From Ectocarpus siliculosus (Eukaryota; Sar; Phaeophyceae; Ectocarpales; Ectocarpaceae), in contig FN649730.1 in the NCBI GenBank assembly GCA_000310025.1, positions 482,395 to 546,394 on the forward strand: a stretch of DNA of 64,000 nucleotides. The letters run 5' to 3'. Made by a program: the position numbers and the translations under genes. The notes beneath the pieces are model-generated. The model made no database searches and was not told where the DNA came from. It was given only the letters and a program-made list of their open reading frames with translations. Of the stretch, positions 39,540-50,327 are shown in pieces. The number at the start of each line of letters is the position of its first letter. Positions within the stretch are counted from its first letter, which is position 1.

Positions 39540-41423
39540 CGGTGCATGAGGTTCGTTAGGTGGTGTCCGGATCTTCTTAGGGTTTTCGCGCACAAAGGTA
39601 ATGGCAATTTCCTAGAGTCTTTCGCCACAAACCAGTGGATCGCTCCGTACAACATTTGGCTGCTTTCCAAAACAACTGCCACATGTGTTTTGACGTCTGT
39701 ACAGCAGCGGCAGTAGTTCAATACATTTACAAATACATTAACAAGGGCGCAGACTTTATCAAGGCTAAGATCCTGTGCGACGGCGATGAAATAGAGGCCT
39801 GCCGTTCAGCGCGATACATTTCAGCTGCTGAATCTGCGTGGCGCTTGCTGGGTAGACAGTTGCGCCAGCTGTTTTTTACGCTCATTCTTGACGGAGCCCC
39901 TGCCAACCTTCTTTGGGAGCATTTCAATAAGGAATTTACATCAGATTGGCGCATGTCCATGACCGATCTGGATGCCGATAACGCCGCCCTTTGCGAAATC
40001 GATCTCGGGTTACAGCACCATGGACGAACGAACGTTATCGTTGGACTGCCTGCCGTAATCCATCGAGACACCCAATGCTTGCGTTTCAAGCACATGTTCA
40101 ATCCGGAGCAAATGCGCATGTTTGTTGCCGAGCATCTCCCAAACTTCACCGTCGAGCAACGTCATGTTTACGATAGCGTGGTAAACAGCGTGTCATCAGG
40201 ATCGTCTAACGTATTTATGATAGACGCGCCTGCTGGGACGGGTAAGACATACACGGAGAGCGTACTATGCGCCCACCTACGATCACTCAGTAAGTTAGCC
40301 CTTTGTGTTGCCAGTACGGGCATCGCAGGTCTCCAACTACCTGGTGGGTGGATTGCGCACTCCATGTTCAAACTACCTCTGGATGAAAAGAATGTCAGCG
40401 GTGCAACGTGCAGTATCTCCGCTGAGTAGCAACGAGCAGAAGTATTACGGAAGTGTGACCTTATTGTTTGGGACGAAATTTATTGTTTGGGACGAAATCC
40501 CAATGAGCCATCGTTTTTCTGTCGAAGCTCTTCATCTTACACTCAAAGATCTTATGGGCAATAACATTATCATGGGAGGAAAGAATATCTCGCTAAGCGG
40601 GGATCTACGCCAGATAGGGCCTGTCGTCAAACATGGCGGGCCCGCGGAAACAATCGATGCGTCCATCATTTCTAGTCCGCTTTGGAAACATGTACATCGT
40701 ATGCGTCTTACCATATCGCAGCGCGATCGAGAGGACGCAGCGTACGCGGCGTTCGTCCGAAATATCGGTGTTGGTACCCAACCGCATGTTACAACAGACG
40801 ACGGCGTCGATGCCGTGCCATTGACATACGTTCATAGCATGCCAAACATAGCCTCTGAACGATTCGTCCTTGACAACACAGACTATTTTGAAGAATTGAT
40901 CAATTTCGTGTATCCGGACATTCTCGACGCCGACCCGACTGAGTTCAAGGCTAGAGCCATCCTTTCGTCAACCAACGCTACCATAGACACCATTAACGCA
41001 CACGTCCTTGACATCCTTCCAGGAGACCTTCTCACAGCATACAGTTGTGACACCGTCGATGCTGACGCGACTGACGACGGTTTGGGTTTCGTTGCCGCAG
41101 CTGACCTCCACGCTACTGACGTCTCTGGTGTACCGCCTCATGCATTGGATTTGAAACTGAACTGCATTGTCATGATCACACGAAACCTATAAACTTCAAG
41201 CAGGGCTTGGTCAATGGTCAGAAGGCTATCGTTCGTGGATTCTCAAACACGAATTGTGCATGTAGAACTACTAGACGGTCTCTCAACGCTCGTTCTCATC
41301 CCACGCATTCGCTTCAAGACTAAAGTCGGCAGCAATGGTATTGCTTTCTCACGATTGCAGCTTCCTCTGCGCGTGAGCTACGCGCTAGCCATCGTTTTGT
41401 CGGAGTTGCAAATTGCGCACTAG
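39540..41423 (+). pseudogene. Helitron-like Rep C-terminus plus Pif1-type helicase, copy 1
   Basis: From the end of the Rep-associated region (NQWIAPYNIWLLSK, then in the next frame CHMCFDVCTAAAVVQYIYKYINKG) into a superfamily 1 Pif1-like helicase. Walker A is IDAPAGTGKTYTE, Walker B LIVWDEIPM, motif III LSGDLRQIGPVV, and then ILSSTNATIDTINAHVLD and GLVNGQKAIVRGFS. The HUH nickase motif is absent, so the element is 5'-truncated. Damage: a frameshift near 39660, a TAG near 40428 where copy 2 has TCG, an 18-bp direct duplication (TTATTGTTTGGGACGAAA twice near 40465-40495), and frame changes near 41190-41215. The last motif (NKSQGQT-like) is missing. Confidence 0.88.
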
Positions 41424-41764
41424 CGTGCGTTGTTACACGCCTGCTGTCCTTTGTTGCTTAGGACGCGTGGGCGGTTATCGTTCCTTTGGACCTAAGCGTG
41501 TCGCCTTCGCGTAATCGGCACCATGAACGAAGTGCATGTGCCTGCGTGCTACCGTAGGTACACGCCTGCTGTGTGAATGACCTTTGTTGCGTCGGACGCG
41601 TGGGAGTTCGTCCCTTCCTTAGTCGTACGCGTATCATTGGGTGCGGTCGTTGTCGCTTATTGGTGGTCGAGACTATAGGCTGCGTGTCGCCATATAGGAC
41701 TGTCCTGGGTGTAGGTGTGTCGATTGCCTTTTGCGAGGCGAGTTTGTCTGCGTGCCAGAGTGTC
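41424..41764. other. Spacer between Helitron-like copies, short internal duplication
   Basis: Contains a partly repeated phrase (ACGCCTGCTGT, CCTTTGTTGC, GGACGCGTGGG) at about 41438-41475 and 41560-41605. No gene is seen. Confidence 0.5.
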
Positions 41765-42235
41765 GTCTTTCGTCTCTGCCTTCTTTTTTCTCTACCGGTC
41801 TCGCTGTCTTGCCGTCCGTCGAGTCGTGAGAGACGCTCTCTCTCTCTCTCTCTCTCTCTTCGGCGCTTTTTCTCTCTCTCCTCTCTCGGAATTAGAATCG
41901 GAACCAGAGTCCGAATGGGCGGTACAACTTTATTATTTTGGTACCAGGTATATATATATATATTTTCCCCGTTTCTCTCTCTGTCTGTATCTGTGATTCT
42001 CTCTCCGTCTCTGTGCCTGTCTGTGTGTCTTTCTCTGCCCTCTCCCTCTCTCATTTGTTTCCTGTCTCTCTTTTTCTGTCTCTCTCTATCTCCCTCTGTC
42101 ACACACACAATAATACCTATAATTTTTTCACGTGTTATTTTGCACGTGTGTGCGGCTCTTTTCTCATATGAATAACACATCTTTATCTTTTCTCATGTGA
42201 ATATCTTTTTCCGGAATCTTTTTCCGGAATCCATC
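41765..42235 (+). repeat. Third leader repeat of the Helitron-like element
   Basis: Begins TTTCGTCTCTGCCTTC and tracks leader 1 (from 38480) through the pyrimidine tract, GAATTAGAATCGGAACCAGA and CCGGAATC. It precedes the second helicase copy, as leader 2 precedes the first. Confidence 0.85.
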
Positions 42236-42359
42236 GGCGTTCGGTCAACGGGCGGTGAGGTTCGGTAGATCTTCTTAGGGTTTTCGCTCCCGCTCACGCG
42301 CGCCCTCGCGCCGTCCGCGCAAGCTCCCACTCCATCCCACACCATTCTCTCGCGCACTC

Positions 42360-43485
42360 GAGTATGGCGTCGTACAACATTTTTGCGTCTACTCCGCCCA
42401 GCACCAAGCGGAATTCAACATGCTTACGTATCTCGACTACAACGAAATGTACATAGTCAAGAAGGAGAAAGCGCGCACAAAATGCGTATACTATAGAGAT
42501 ACATACCGCAATTTTGTTACGCCACGTTCATCTGAAAAGCATGTCGCACGTGTGTCGGCCATGTCCCCTCTGATAAAGGTGACGTTTTTTACCTGCGCTT
42601 ACTTCTACACCACAAGCCCGCAAGATCATTTCAGCAATTACGAACTCACGAAGACGTTGTGTATGACACCTTTCAGGACGCCGCTAGAGCCATGGGTATA
42701 TAATCAAACACAAAGTATGCCTAGAGGAGGCCATTATTTTCAAGACGGGTAGACGGTTGCGCCAGCTATTTGTTACGCTCATAATATTCTTGACGGCGCA
42801 CCTGCAAAACTTCTATGGGAGCATTTCAACAAGGAAATCACGGCAGATTTGCGCATGTCCATGACCGATCTCGATGCCGATAACGCAGCCCTTCGCGAAA
42901 TCGATCTCGGGTTACAGCACCATGGACGCACCAACGTAATCGTTGGACTGCCTGCCGTAATCCATCTAGACACTGAGTACTTGCGTTTCAAGCACATGTT
43001 TGATCCAGAGATAATGCACATGTTTGTTGCCGAGCATCTCCCAAACTTCACCGCCGAGCAACGTCATGTTTACGATAGCGTCGTTACCAGCGTGTCACCA
43101 GGTTCGTCTAACGTATATATTCATGATAGACGCGCCTGCTGAAACGGTAAAGACATACACGGAGAGCGTACTATGCGCCCACCGACGATCACTTCGTAAA
43201 TTAGTGCTCCGTGTTGCGAGTACGGGTATCGCAGGTCTCCAACTACCTGGGGGGTGGACTGCGCACTCCATGTTCAAACTACCACTGGATGAAAACAATG
43301 TCAGCGGTGCGACGTGCAATATACCCGCTGAATCGCAACGAGCAGAAGTATTACGGAAGTGTGACCTTATTGTTTGGGACGAAATCCCAGTGAGCCATCG
43401 TTTTTCTGTCGAAGCTCTTCATCTTACACTCAAGATCTTATGGGCAATAACATGATCATGGGAGGCAAGACTGAAGCGATCATCT
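42360..43485 (+). pseudogene. Helitron-like Rep/helicase, copy 2, decayed
   Basis: A second, more damaged copy. An unaligned start (MLTYLDYNEMYIVKKEKART) is followed near 42750 by the stretch shared with copy 1: MSMTDLDADNAALREIDLGL, NVIVGLPAVIHLDTEYLRFK, FVAEHLPNFTAEQRHVYDSV. The Walker A loop is damaged (IDAPAETVKTYTE, with the two Gly lost) and preceded by a frameshift near 43110. VWDEIPVSHRFSVEALHLTL is still present; the match ends abruptly near 43480 after NNMIMGGKT. Confidence 0.88.
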
Positions 43486-44364
43486 ATCATGTTGTCACAC
43501 GACAGACAGAAATGCACGTCAAACGGGCATCCTCAACGACACATAACTTCCATTTAACCTTCCACGATCCCCACACGTACCGTCCCCGTGTACCTTGGGA
43601 CTCGCTCCATTGGGCGTGGCGGCGTAAGCCGCAAAAAAACTTGTATATCTATCAACTACATCGTGCCCTTGGCATGCATGTGCGATTCGCACATCCTCAA
43701 CCCAGCGCCTTTCATCATCAGCATCATCGACTTCGGAATGAATGAGGACTTGGGCGCCTATGGCGCCCAAAGTCCGGAGCCCTCGTATGAACGTTTTGTT
43801 GCATCGCTATCTCCATCTGTGCCTGTTGCTGTGAACCTGTTGCGACCACATCTGCGACGACAGGAAACTCGACGCGCACGCCACGCATGTAAGGGGAAAA
43901 AATGAGGAAAACGGGGCGAACGGGCTCCACTAATAAGAAATGGGCATCAAGATCGACGCAGGTAGGCATCATATCCACCCAATAGGCAAACGCATAGCGG
44001 TTCACCCTGACGTCCGGAATGCCATGACTCTACCGATACCGAGGACCAGTTGCTGTTAAGTCAGTTTGATACCGCTAGGATGACGGGCAGGTTGACAAAT
44101 AATGTAGATCGTTTAGAATATATTTTCCCACAATGCCGACACTACTGTACGGCGACGCCAACAATACCACAAACGTTGCGAGGTTACTAGACTACAGTCG
44201 GAAGTAGAATTGTTGGTTGTCGAGATGTCAACCGTGAAGTCAAAATCGGAAAATAGTGCTTGCCGCGCGTATTGCTCCCCAACCAAAGACAAAGACGGCG
44301 GGGAGAGTAGAGTCCCATACTCGGTACATGCTCGTTCACGTTCATTGTTTCCCCTGAAAAGGCT
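43486..44364. other. No gene established
   Basis: Two minus-strand frames (43519-43770 and 43724-44005) read plausible protein text (AYWVDMMPTCVDLDAHFLL, VRVEFPVVADVVATG) but overlap a plus-strand frame and match nothing I know. From 44005 to 44364 I see nothing. Confidence 0.3.
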
Positions 44365-45150
44365 GTGCAGGGCCTCTTGCTGATGGTGGTGCTCGCTCAG
44401 AACTCCCTGACAATGCCACCAGCCCTAGCCGAGAAATCTCCAATCATTCAACCGGGAGGCGGAAGCATGAGGGATGAAGCGGCAACAGCAGAAACAATAG
44501 CAGCACCAGGGCGAGATTGGCCTCGCCCAAACGGGCTACGGCTTCAAGGATATCCATCTTCACGAGGAAGCCACCAACGTCAGCTGCAGGCGGAGCAGGA
44601 GCGTATTCCAAATGCCCCGGTTTCATCACGGAACCACCGTCGCCAGCAGGAGTGGCGGCAAGAGTCCCGAAAACTGGACATAACAGAAGGGCACCCAGAG
44701 CTCTCTTTTGAACCGGAGATCCCAGAAGACGGGAATAGTTCATTGCCGCAGATCTATCAATCGCCAAAAAACACCAAGTGTCCGGTTGCCCTCCATAACT
44801 CCAACTCTGCGGTACTGCGAGAAGACCGAGAAAACGCCGAGCCGCCGACTGCGATTGTCGGCGCCTTTTCGGTGTGGTCTAGGCTGCAGGAGGCCCTGAA
44901 TATATCCTCGCAACTGCGATGCCCGAGCCCGCCTTGCTGTCTTGTGAGTGTCGGGAACAGTTGTCTTTGGATGTGAGTGTTATCCAAATCTTTCCTATTC
45001 GCATGTATCTGCGCACGGTTGTCCGCTCGTTTCTGTTCCTTCGTTTCGTTCTTGGTCGTACCACTGCTGTGTGCTATCGCTCCGGCTTTTGCTGTTGCTC
45101 CGGCCTGTTCCTACCGACAAGCGTTCACTAATGATTCACCTTCAGCACCT

Positions 45151-45206
<56 letters not shown>

Positions 45207-48200
45207 CATGCAGGGGACCCACCTGCATACGTATCGGGGGGGTGACCTCGGAGAGGAGATGTCGCACATCCAGGGAGCCGTCGTGGTCCGCAGACCCGAC
45301 CTGGCGTGGACCCCCGGATCGCTGGCGCCTGCCCACGACCTCGACTTCGTCAAGACGTTTCAGTCCTACTTCCCCATCTCGCAAAGCTCGCTGCTCAGGT
45401 GGGTTTTTTGCCCTTGGACATTTCCGTAGTCGCCCATTCGCGAGTACTCTTGAGCGAAAGACGGCTGAAAACGTCTCTCGTCACAACATGAAGGTATTTG
45501 CTACAGTAAGCTGTGTGACCTCGGAGCTCTTCGTTTGATGTACACAAGATTTGTAGCATAGTGAAAACGACGCATCTATCACTCATTCAGTTGGAGAGCC
45601 AAGTCTACAAGGTGACGTAGGAACAGCTAGCGAGACGACTCGTAGACCGGATGACATTGAACGAATGGTCGCCGATTTGGACGTCCATCGTGGGGCGCGG
45701 GTCCAGGTAGCTCATCATGCATCCCTGTGTGGAGAAACTGCGTTGGGATCAGACCTCACAGCACCCCCCGGCTCGGGTACGTTCTTGCAGTTCGTCTGTA
45801 GTGAGCGCGGAGTTACAGTTGCCACTGAGCGGCTTACGGCACGGCAGTTCAGGGTACAGCGGTAAGAAAATGTCGTTATTTGTATTAACGGGCATGAAAG
45901 TTGCCTCTCGTGGAAAGGGCGTGGTGATTCGCCCCTCTCACGCGAATACTGTAGATACTACGATGGCTTCTCTCTTTCATCTCGATCTATGTTGCATCAA
46001 ATTTCCTGGTGAATCCAATCAAAATCGAAAACAATCGTTTGACTGGCGCTTCCACTTGCTCAGCCACCTCAAGCTGTGTGCGATAGGTGTTTCGTGCTCG
46101 CATTTATTTGCGTAGCCTTGCGTGTTTCTTTCTTCTGGTCTGCTGAACCGGGCAAGTACTTCCCCGGTGCCTCCCACCTGCTCTGTTGTCGGAACTCGCT
46201 CTTTCCCTTTAGTATTAACGCGCTCCCACCCTCTTTCTCGCGGTTTTTTCACGACTTGCTGAAACAGGCGATTTGTCGAGGCCGACGGCTTTAACTTGAC
46301 ATCCGAGACCAAACACGTGACGCCGACGTTCAAGACGCTGTTGGGTGTCAATTCTTTCTTAGGCGGGGTTCGCGAGGGCAACTCTGCCGCGGCAGAGTGA
46401 GTGACTCTACGTCCGCACCGTAGAGTGAAGGATATATGTGCATCCACTTGATTTTTTACAGATAGAGCAATGCGTGAGAGGCTTAATGCAAAAGACTTTT
46501 TCACAGATGTCACGCGGTTTTTTCGATGTTTGTCCGTGCTGCTGCGGAAAAAGAGAAGTGCTGTAGTTGCGCTTTAGGAAAAACGGTACTGAAATTGTGT
46601 TTTTCTCACATATGCCCCCTGATCCAGCTCGATCGACTCCGTGCTGCTTGAGAGAACTGTCGTCCGTGGTGGTCTCGATGTTCTTGAAAATTGACGTGCC
46701 ATCAAATTAAGCCGACGTGCCAGTTCGAGATCGTTTTGAGCGGGGATGTGTTAAACTGAGTGAGGGTAGAGTGACGTCTACTGCGTTATGGACTAAAATT
46801 TTGTCTGTTCTAGTCCGTATCTTGGTGACGCACGCGGCGACTCTCTTGCTCATTTATTGTATTTTTCCGAAGTGTCATTTTTATTATTATTGTCCACGAA
46901 GTCCGAAAGGTAACTCTCTGGCAAATAACGAGGGGGCGACACCGGTCGCTGCCCTCTCTCATCCAGAATCCAAGTTCCCTTTCATGTCAACTGGCCGGGC
47001 CTAACAAAATGCCGTCTCAGTATACCGAGAACCCCAATGGTACTCTACCATTGACATCCACAATCAGACCCTCACCACCCAGTCCACAATCAGACCCTCA
47101 TCACCCAGTTCCCCGTGGAATAATAGCAATCATGAATCGACATGTCCACTACATATCTTCCGGATATACATACGCCCGGTTATCGCCCACCCACCCACCC
47201 CCTCCCGATGGTGTTTGCCATCGGGGTTGGGTTTTCGTCGCTTGGCAACGACATTGTAAAACAAGCCCCCCCCTCGGTGTTTGCCATCGGGGTTGGGTTA
47301 TCGTCGCTTGGCAACGGCGTTGTAAAACAACCCCCCCCTCGGTGTTTGCCATCGGGATTGGGTTTTCGTCTCTTGGCAACGACGTTGTAATAAAGCCAAT
47401 TCACTTCATGAACTCGGCAACCAGGTTACCGGGTTTTTCTACCTCTGTTTTTTTTTTGGCGGTAACCATAGTGGTGGTCGAGTAGATCATGTTGCGCGGG
47501 GTGGAGAACCCTCACTCCGCGCAAGGGGGATGATCGCACCACGTTGTGTTAAAATGATCAAGCATCCGCGAGGCAGTTGCACAGTGCTTACAACTGTCTT
47601 TGGAAGTGAAAGCACCAGAAAATAAAGTAAGTCATATGCAGCTGTCATCCGTACGCAAGGAAGTAAGCACAAGATGCCGAATACCCTTAGCAGGATGCAG
47701 CTCACCCTTCATGCGACTCGCCGAATACCTCACGGTGCTTCGCGCTTGGTGATGTGAGAGCCTGGTCCGGTGAGAACCCGGCGTGCTCCGTCCCGGCTTT
47801 GTAGGGATGCGAGGTCAATTGTCTAACGACTACGGCATGCACGACTATGAGTACACCCCCCCCCCCCCCCCCCCCCCTCTTTCGGAAAAAAAACCGAGGG
47901 TGGCGTGGGTGGGAAGACGACAACACTAGCTCCCGGAACAGAATGTCCTCAACCAGCAGCTGGCAGTGTTGTCCAATCGTACGTCTAGCAGTCCCTGTGC
48001 TCCAGCACTGCTGATGCTTCAACGTGATCGGGCGCAAACGGAATGTCCTGCGAGCAGCTGCCTTATCTCGGCGCGAATGCCTCCTCTCCTGCAAGCACGC
48101 AGACATACTCTTTGCCATATAAAATAAATGCCCACTTCTTCTATCAACTCCAATAAACACCAATTTCAGACTCCTCCCCCCTTTGGTAGGATCCATCTGA

Positions 48201-49530
48201 AATAATCGCCTTATTGTATTTTTCCGAAGTGTCATCTTTATTATTATTTTCCACGAAGTCTGAAAGGTAACTCTCTGGCAAATAACGAGGGGGCGACACC
48301 GGTCGCTTCCCTCTCTCATCCAGCGTCGCTTCCCTCTCTCATCCAGAATCCAAGTTCCCTTTTGTGTCAACTAGCCTGGCCTAACAAAATGCCGTCTCAG
48401 TATACCGAGACCCCCAATGGTACTCTACCATTGACATCCACCAACATCGACGTTTAGTGGGACGACATTCTGTCTCCCTTGCCCGTACCTTCGTGTATGA
48501 TAACCCTCCTTCTGCTCCTTCTTCCATCTCTTAGCTAGTTACGGGATACTATGTCTACGTCCACCATATTGTCCCGAGTATATATCTTGAACGTACCGGA
48601 CTCTTCCTTCTATCTACCCTCTCTCTAAATAATTCTATCCGGTACGGTCCCTCCCGCTGCCAACGTGGTGGCGGCCCCAATCCTCAACGAATGCAAGCCA
48701 ACCTGTCTCGGGTCGCCACCTATATTCTCCACATTCTGGCGAAGGGCGCTAAGAGCTTTGGAATATCCCCAACCTTAACCGTACTGCACCTACTGCAGCG
48801 AAACGAGCACAGAGGGGCGTTCTCAGGCAAAGCAAGATGGCACGCCGTCAATTCCACCAACGCCGCCACGGCACCGCCACCGGCACCAATCTGAGAACTC
48901 GCGCCTCGTGCTACATCGCGCACTCGTGTAACGTATGCCCCCATTTCCGACTGATCACCCTTGTGGCCACGACACCGAACCCGAACACCCGTAGCCTTGT
49001 GCCAGTGCAACGGGGGTAACACGTGCTCCCCGTAAAAAAACTCGACGTCGCTCCGCCGCAAACAATGCGCCTGGTGGCAGTGTCCCGACATCGTGGCAAA
49101 ATCTCATCCGAACGCGCCACCAGAAAATACGACAACGCCAAGCATAGCCATAGGACCCGACCGACCGCCCCCCACAACGCCGTCAGCTGCTGGCCCTCCA
49201 ACAGCGTGCATGCCTCCTCTCCTGCAAGCACGCAGACATACTCTTTGCCGTATAACATAAATGCCCACTTCTTCTATCAACTCCAATAAACACCAATTTC
49301 AGACTCCTCCCCCCTTTAGTAGGATCCATCTGAAATACTCGCTTTTTTGCTAATCTTTTGTGCACCCTTGCCCTTTTCGTGGGTACTACGACACCCGAGC
49401 AAGGCTATTGACCCCGTACTGTTCGGGAGACGACCCAAGGCAAGACATCAGCGATTGCGTGAGGATCCCTACGGTAGTCAGCATGGCTGACGCGTACACG
49501 AGCAAGAGAGGGGCAGTGTGGAACAAGAAA
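44365..49530 (+). CDS. Probable 5' exons of the GT61 glycosyltransferase gene
   Basis: Predicted exons with consistent phases: 44365-44943 (donor GTGAGTG; first in-frame ATG 44383, or an acceptor at 44370 if another exon lies upstream), 45214-45398 (acceptor after a TC tract), 45631-45706, 45791-45861 (donor GTAAGA) and 46268-46396 (donor GTGAGTG). Joined text includes GTHLHTYRGGDLGEEMSHIQ, LDFVKTFQSYFPISQ, IERMVADLDVHRGARVQ, TERLTARQFRVQR and RFVEADGFNLTSETKHV. A further exon ending at 49530 (PTVVSMADAYTSKRGAVWNK, donor GTGAGG) has an uncertain 5' border. The first exon is Gln/Arg/Pro-rich with only a short hydrophobic start, so a membrane anchor is not certain. These parts show no GT61 motif themselves; linkage to the downstream exons rests on strand, phase and composition. 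Part of the last intron is filled by mobile elements. Confidence 0.5.
45151..45204 (+). repeat. (CT)n microsatellite forming an intron's pyrimidine tract
   Basis: About 23 CT units end a few bases before the acceptor ATGCAG at 45208-45213, so the microsatellite itself would be the polypyrimidine tract of this intron. Confidence 0.9.
46397..46853. other. Intron sequence, nothing recognised
   Basis: Lies inside the predicted GT61 gene, between the exon ending at 46396 and the element remnants that begin at 46854. Confidence 0.4.
46854..47061 (-). repeat. Direct repeat b2
   Basis: Matches 48211-48441 with few differences; both read TTATTGTATTTTTCCGAAGT, AACTCTCTGGCAAATAACGA, GGGGGCGACACCGGTCGCT and AATGCCGTCTCAGTATACCG. 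Copy b1 has an additional CTCTCTCATCCAGCGTCGCT duplication. Confidence 0.93.
47211..47859 (+). repeat. Dispersed repeat R3, copy 2
   Basis: Second copy of the repeat at 1543-2138, same orientation, with three opening tandem units instead of two, ending at a run of 22 C (47856-47877). Confidence 0.75.
48077..48209 (-). repeat. Direct repeat a2
   Basis: 133 bp matching 49210-49342 with about four differences (for example CATATAAAATAAAT against CGTATAACATAAAT). It ends directly before b1. Confidence 0.93.
48211..48441 (-). repeat. Direct repeat b1
   Basis: Partner of b2 at 46854-47061; adjoins a2 with one base between. Confidence 0.93.
48536..49206 (-). pseudogene. Tyrosine recombinase, C-terminal catalytic domain, decayed
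   Basis: Minus strand. The first frame reads LTALWGAVGRVLWLCLALS and YFLVARSDEIL; a frameshift near 49090 leads to HCLRRSDVEFFYGEH, VRCRGHKGDQSEMG and VAALVELTACHLALPENAPL. Further on, in another frame, GDPRQVGLHSLRIGAATTLA contains the H-x-x-R catalytic motif. The end is IIxREGRxKEESGTFKIYTRD, where both x are TAG codons (expected Gln and Trp) and the catalytic Tyr is in KIYTRD. The N-terminal domain is absent: the frame begins at repeat a1. Such recombinases integrate Crypton and DIRS-order elements; this copy is dead. Confidence 0.8.
49210..49342 (-). repeat. Direct repeat a1
   Basis: Partner of a2; it borders the recombinase remnant, with no gag or reverse transcriptase between them. Confidence 0.93.
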
Positions 49531-50327
49531 GTGAGGAAGAGCACCTTGGCAACATTGTGCTAGATGGAGGGAATGAGTGTGCGAACTCCGTCTTGCTGCG
49601 ATAGGTGTAGTCTGGGCTGCTAGGTTGTGTTTTCATGTACGTCGTGCCGAGTTCTGCTGTCAAACGCGTTAGTTTCTTCATGAAACTTACTTTTGAGGGA
49701 AGGACTGCTTTACTCTTCTCGCATGATAAGCACCAAGGCGTACACCGCAGAGAATTTCTGTTGTGCTGCCCCAGATAGAGGCTCTTCGTTTGAGGGGCAA
49801 GGCCGAGGGCATCAGGAACTGTAAGCGAGACAGTCACAAGTTTGGACTGGAAGAGAAATATGGAGAGAGGATGGGGGAGGAGGGGGGGCTGGAGACAAAT
49901 ATTGACACGTTTTGTGTGGTATTTCCAGTTGAAGCTAGGGGGGTCAGCAGGTTTATCGTTTCGTTGTAGATAGTACGGTCATTTTTTGATACATTCTACA
50001 TGTTATTATATTACTGGTTATGATTTGGTCGTGGGACCAAGCTAAGTTTCTCGTTTTTGCACGTTTGGTTTTCACTCGAGAGTGACATGGAGCTTTGCAG
50101 CAAGTACGGGATGTCCCGGAAACAACAACAACAACAACAGTAGCAGCCTGTCTTGCGCGATGAACAGCCATGTCTCAAAAGGTTAACCTGTTGACGTTTG
50201 AGACGACCAATTCTAACAAGTGTTCAATATTTCTGACGACAAAACACACGCTTATGCCCCTTCCACTGTTTTGGGGGGCGGGGCGGGGGTGATGTATTTT
50301 TCAACTTGCCCGATCAACCCTACGCAG

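Larger units (their letters stand above)
46854..49342 (-). mobile_element. Decayed tyrosine-recombinase element with split direct repeats
   Basis: Read on the minus strand the order is repeat a1 (49210-49342), recombinase remnant (48536-49206), repeat b1 (48211-48441), repeat a2 (48077-48209) and repeat b2 (46854-47061). a1/a2 and b1/b2 are direct pairs, and b1 and a2 are adjacent. This A1-ORF-B1-A2-B2 order is the split-direct-repeat layout known from Ngaro and PAT retrotransposons of the DIRS order. No reverse transcriptase is left. The dispersed repeat R3 (47211-47859) sits between a2 and b2. The layout is what I see; the family assignment is inference. Confidence 0.65.

Noticed and set aside
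49760-49969. Plus-strand frame MLPQIEALRLRGKAEGIRNC
   Set aside because: An acceptor precedes it, but in the phase needed from the exon ending 46396 it hits a stop at once, and no family match is seen.
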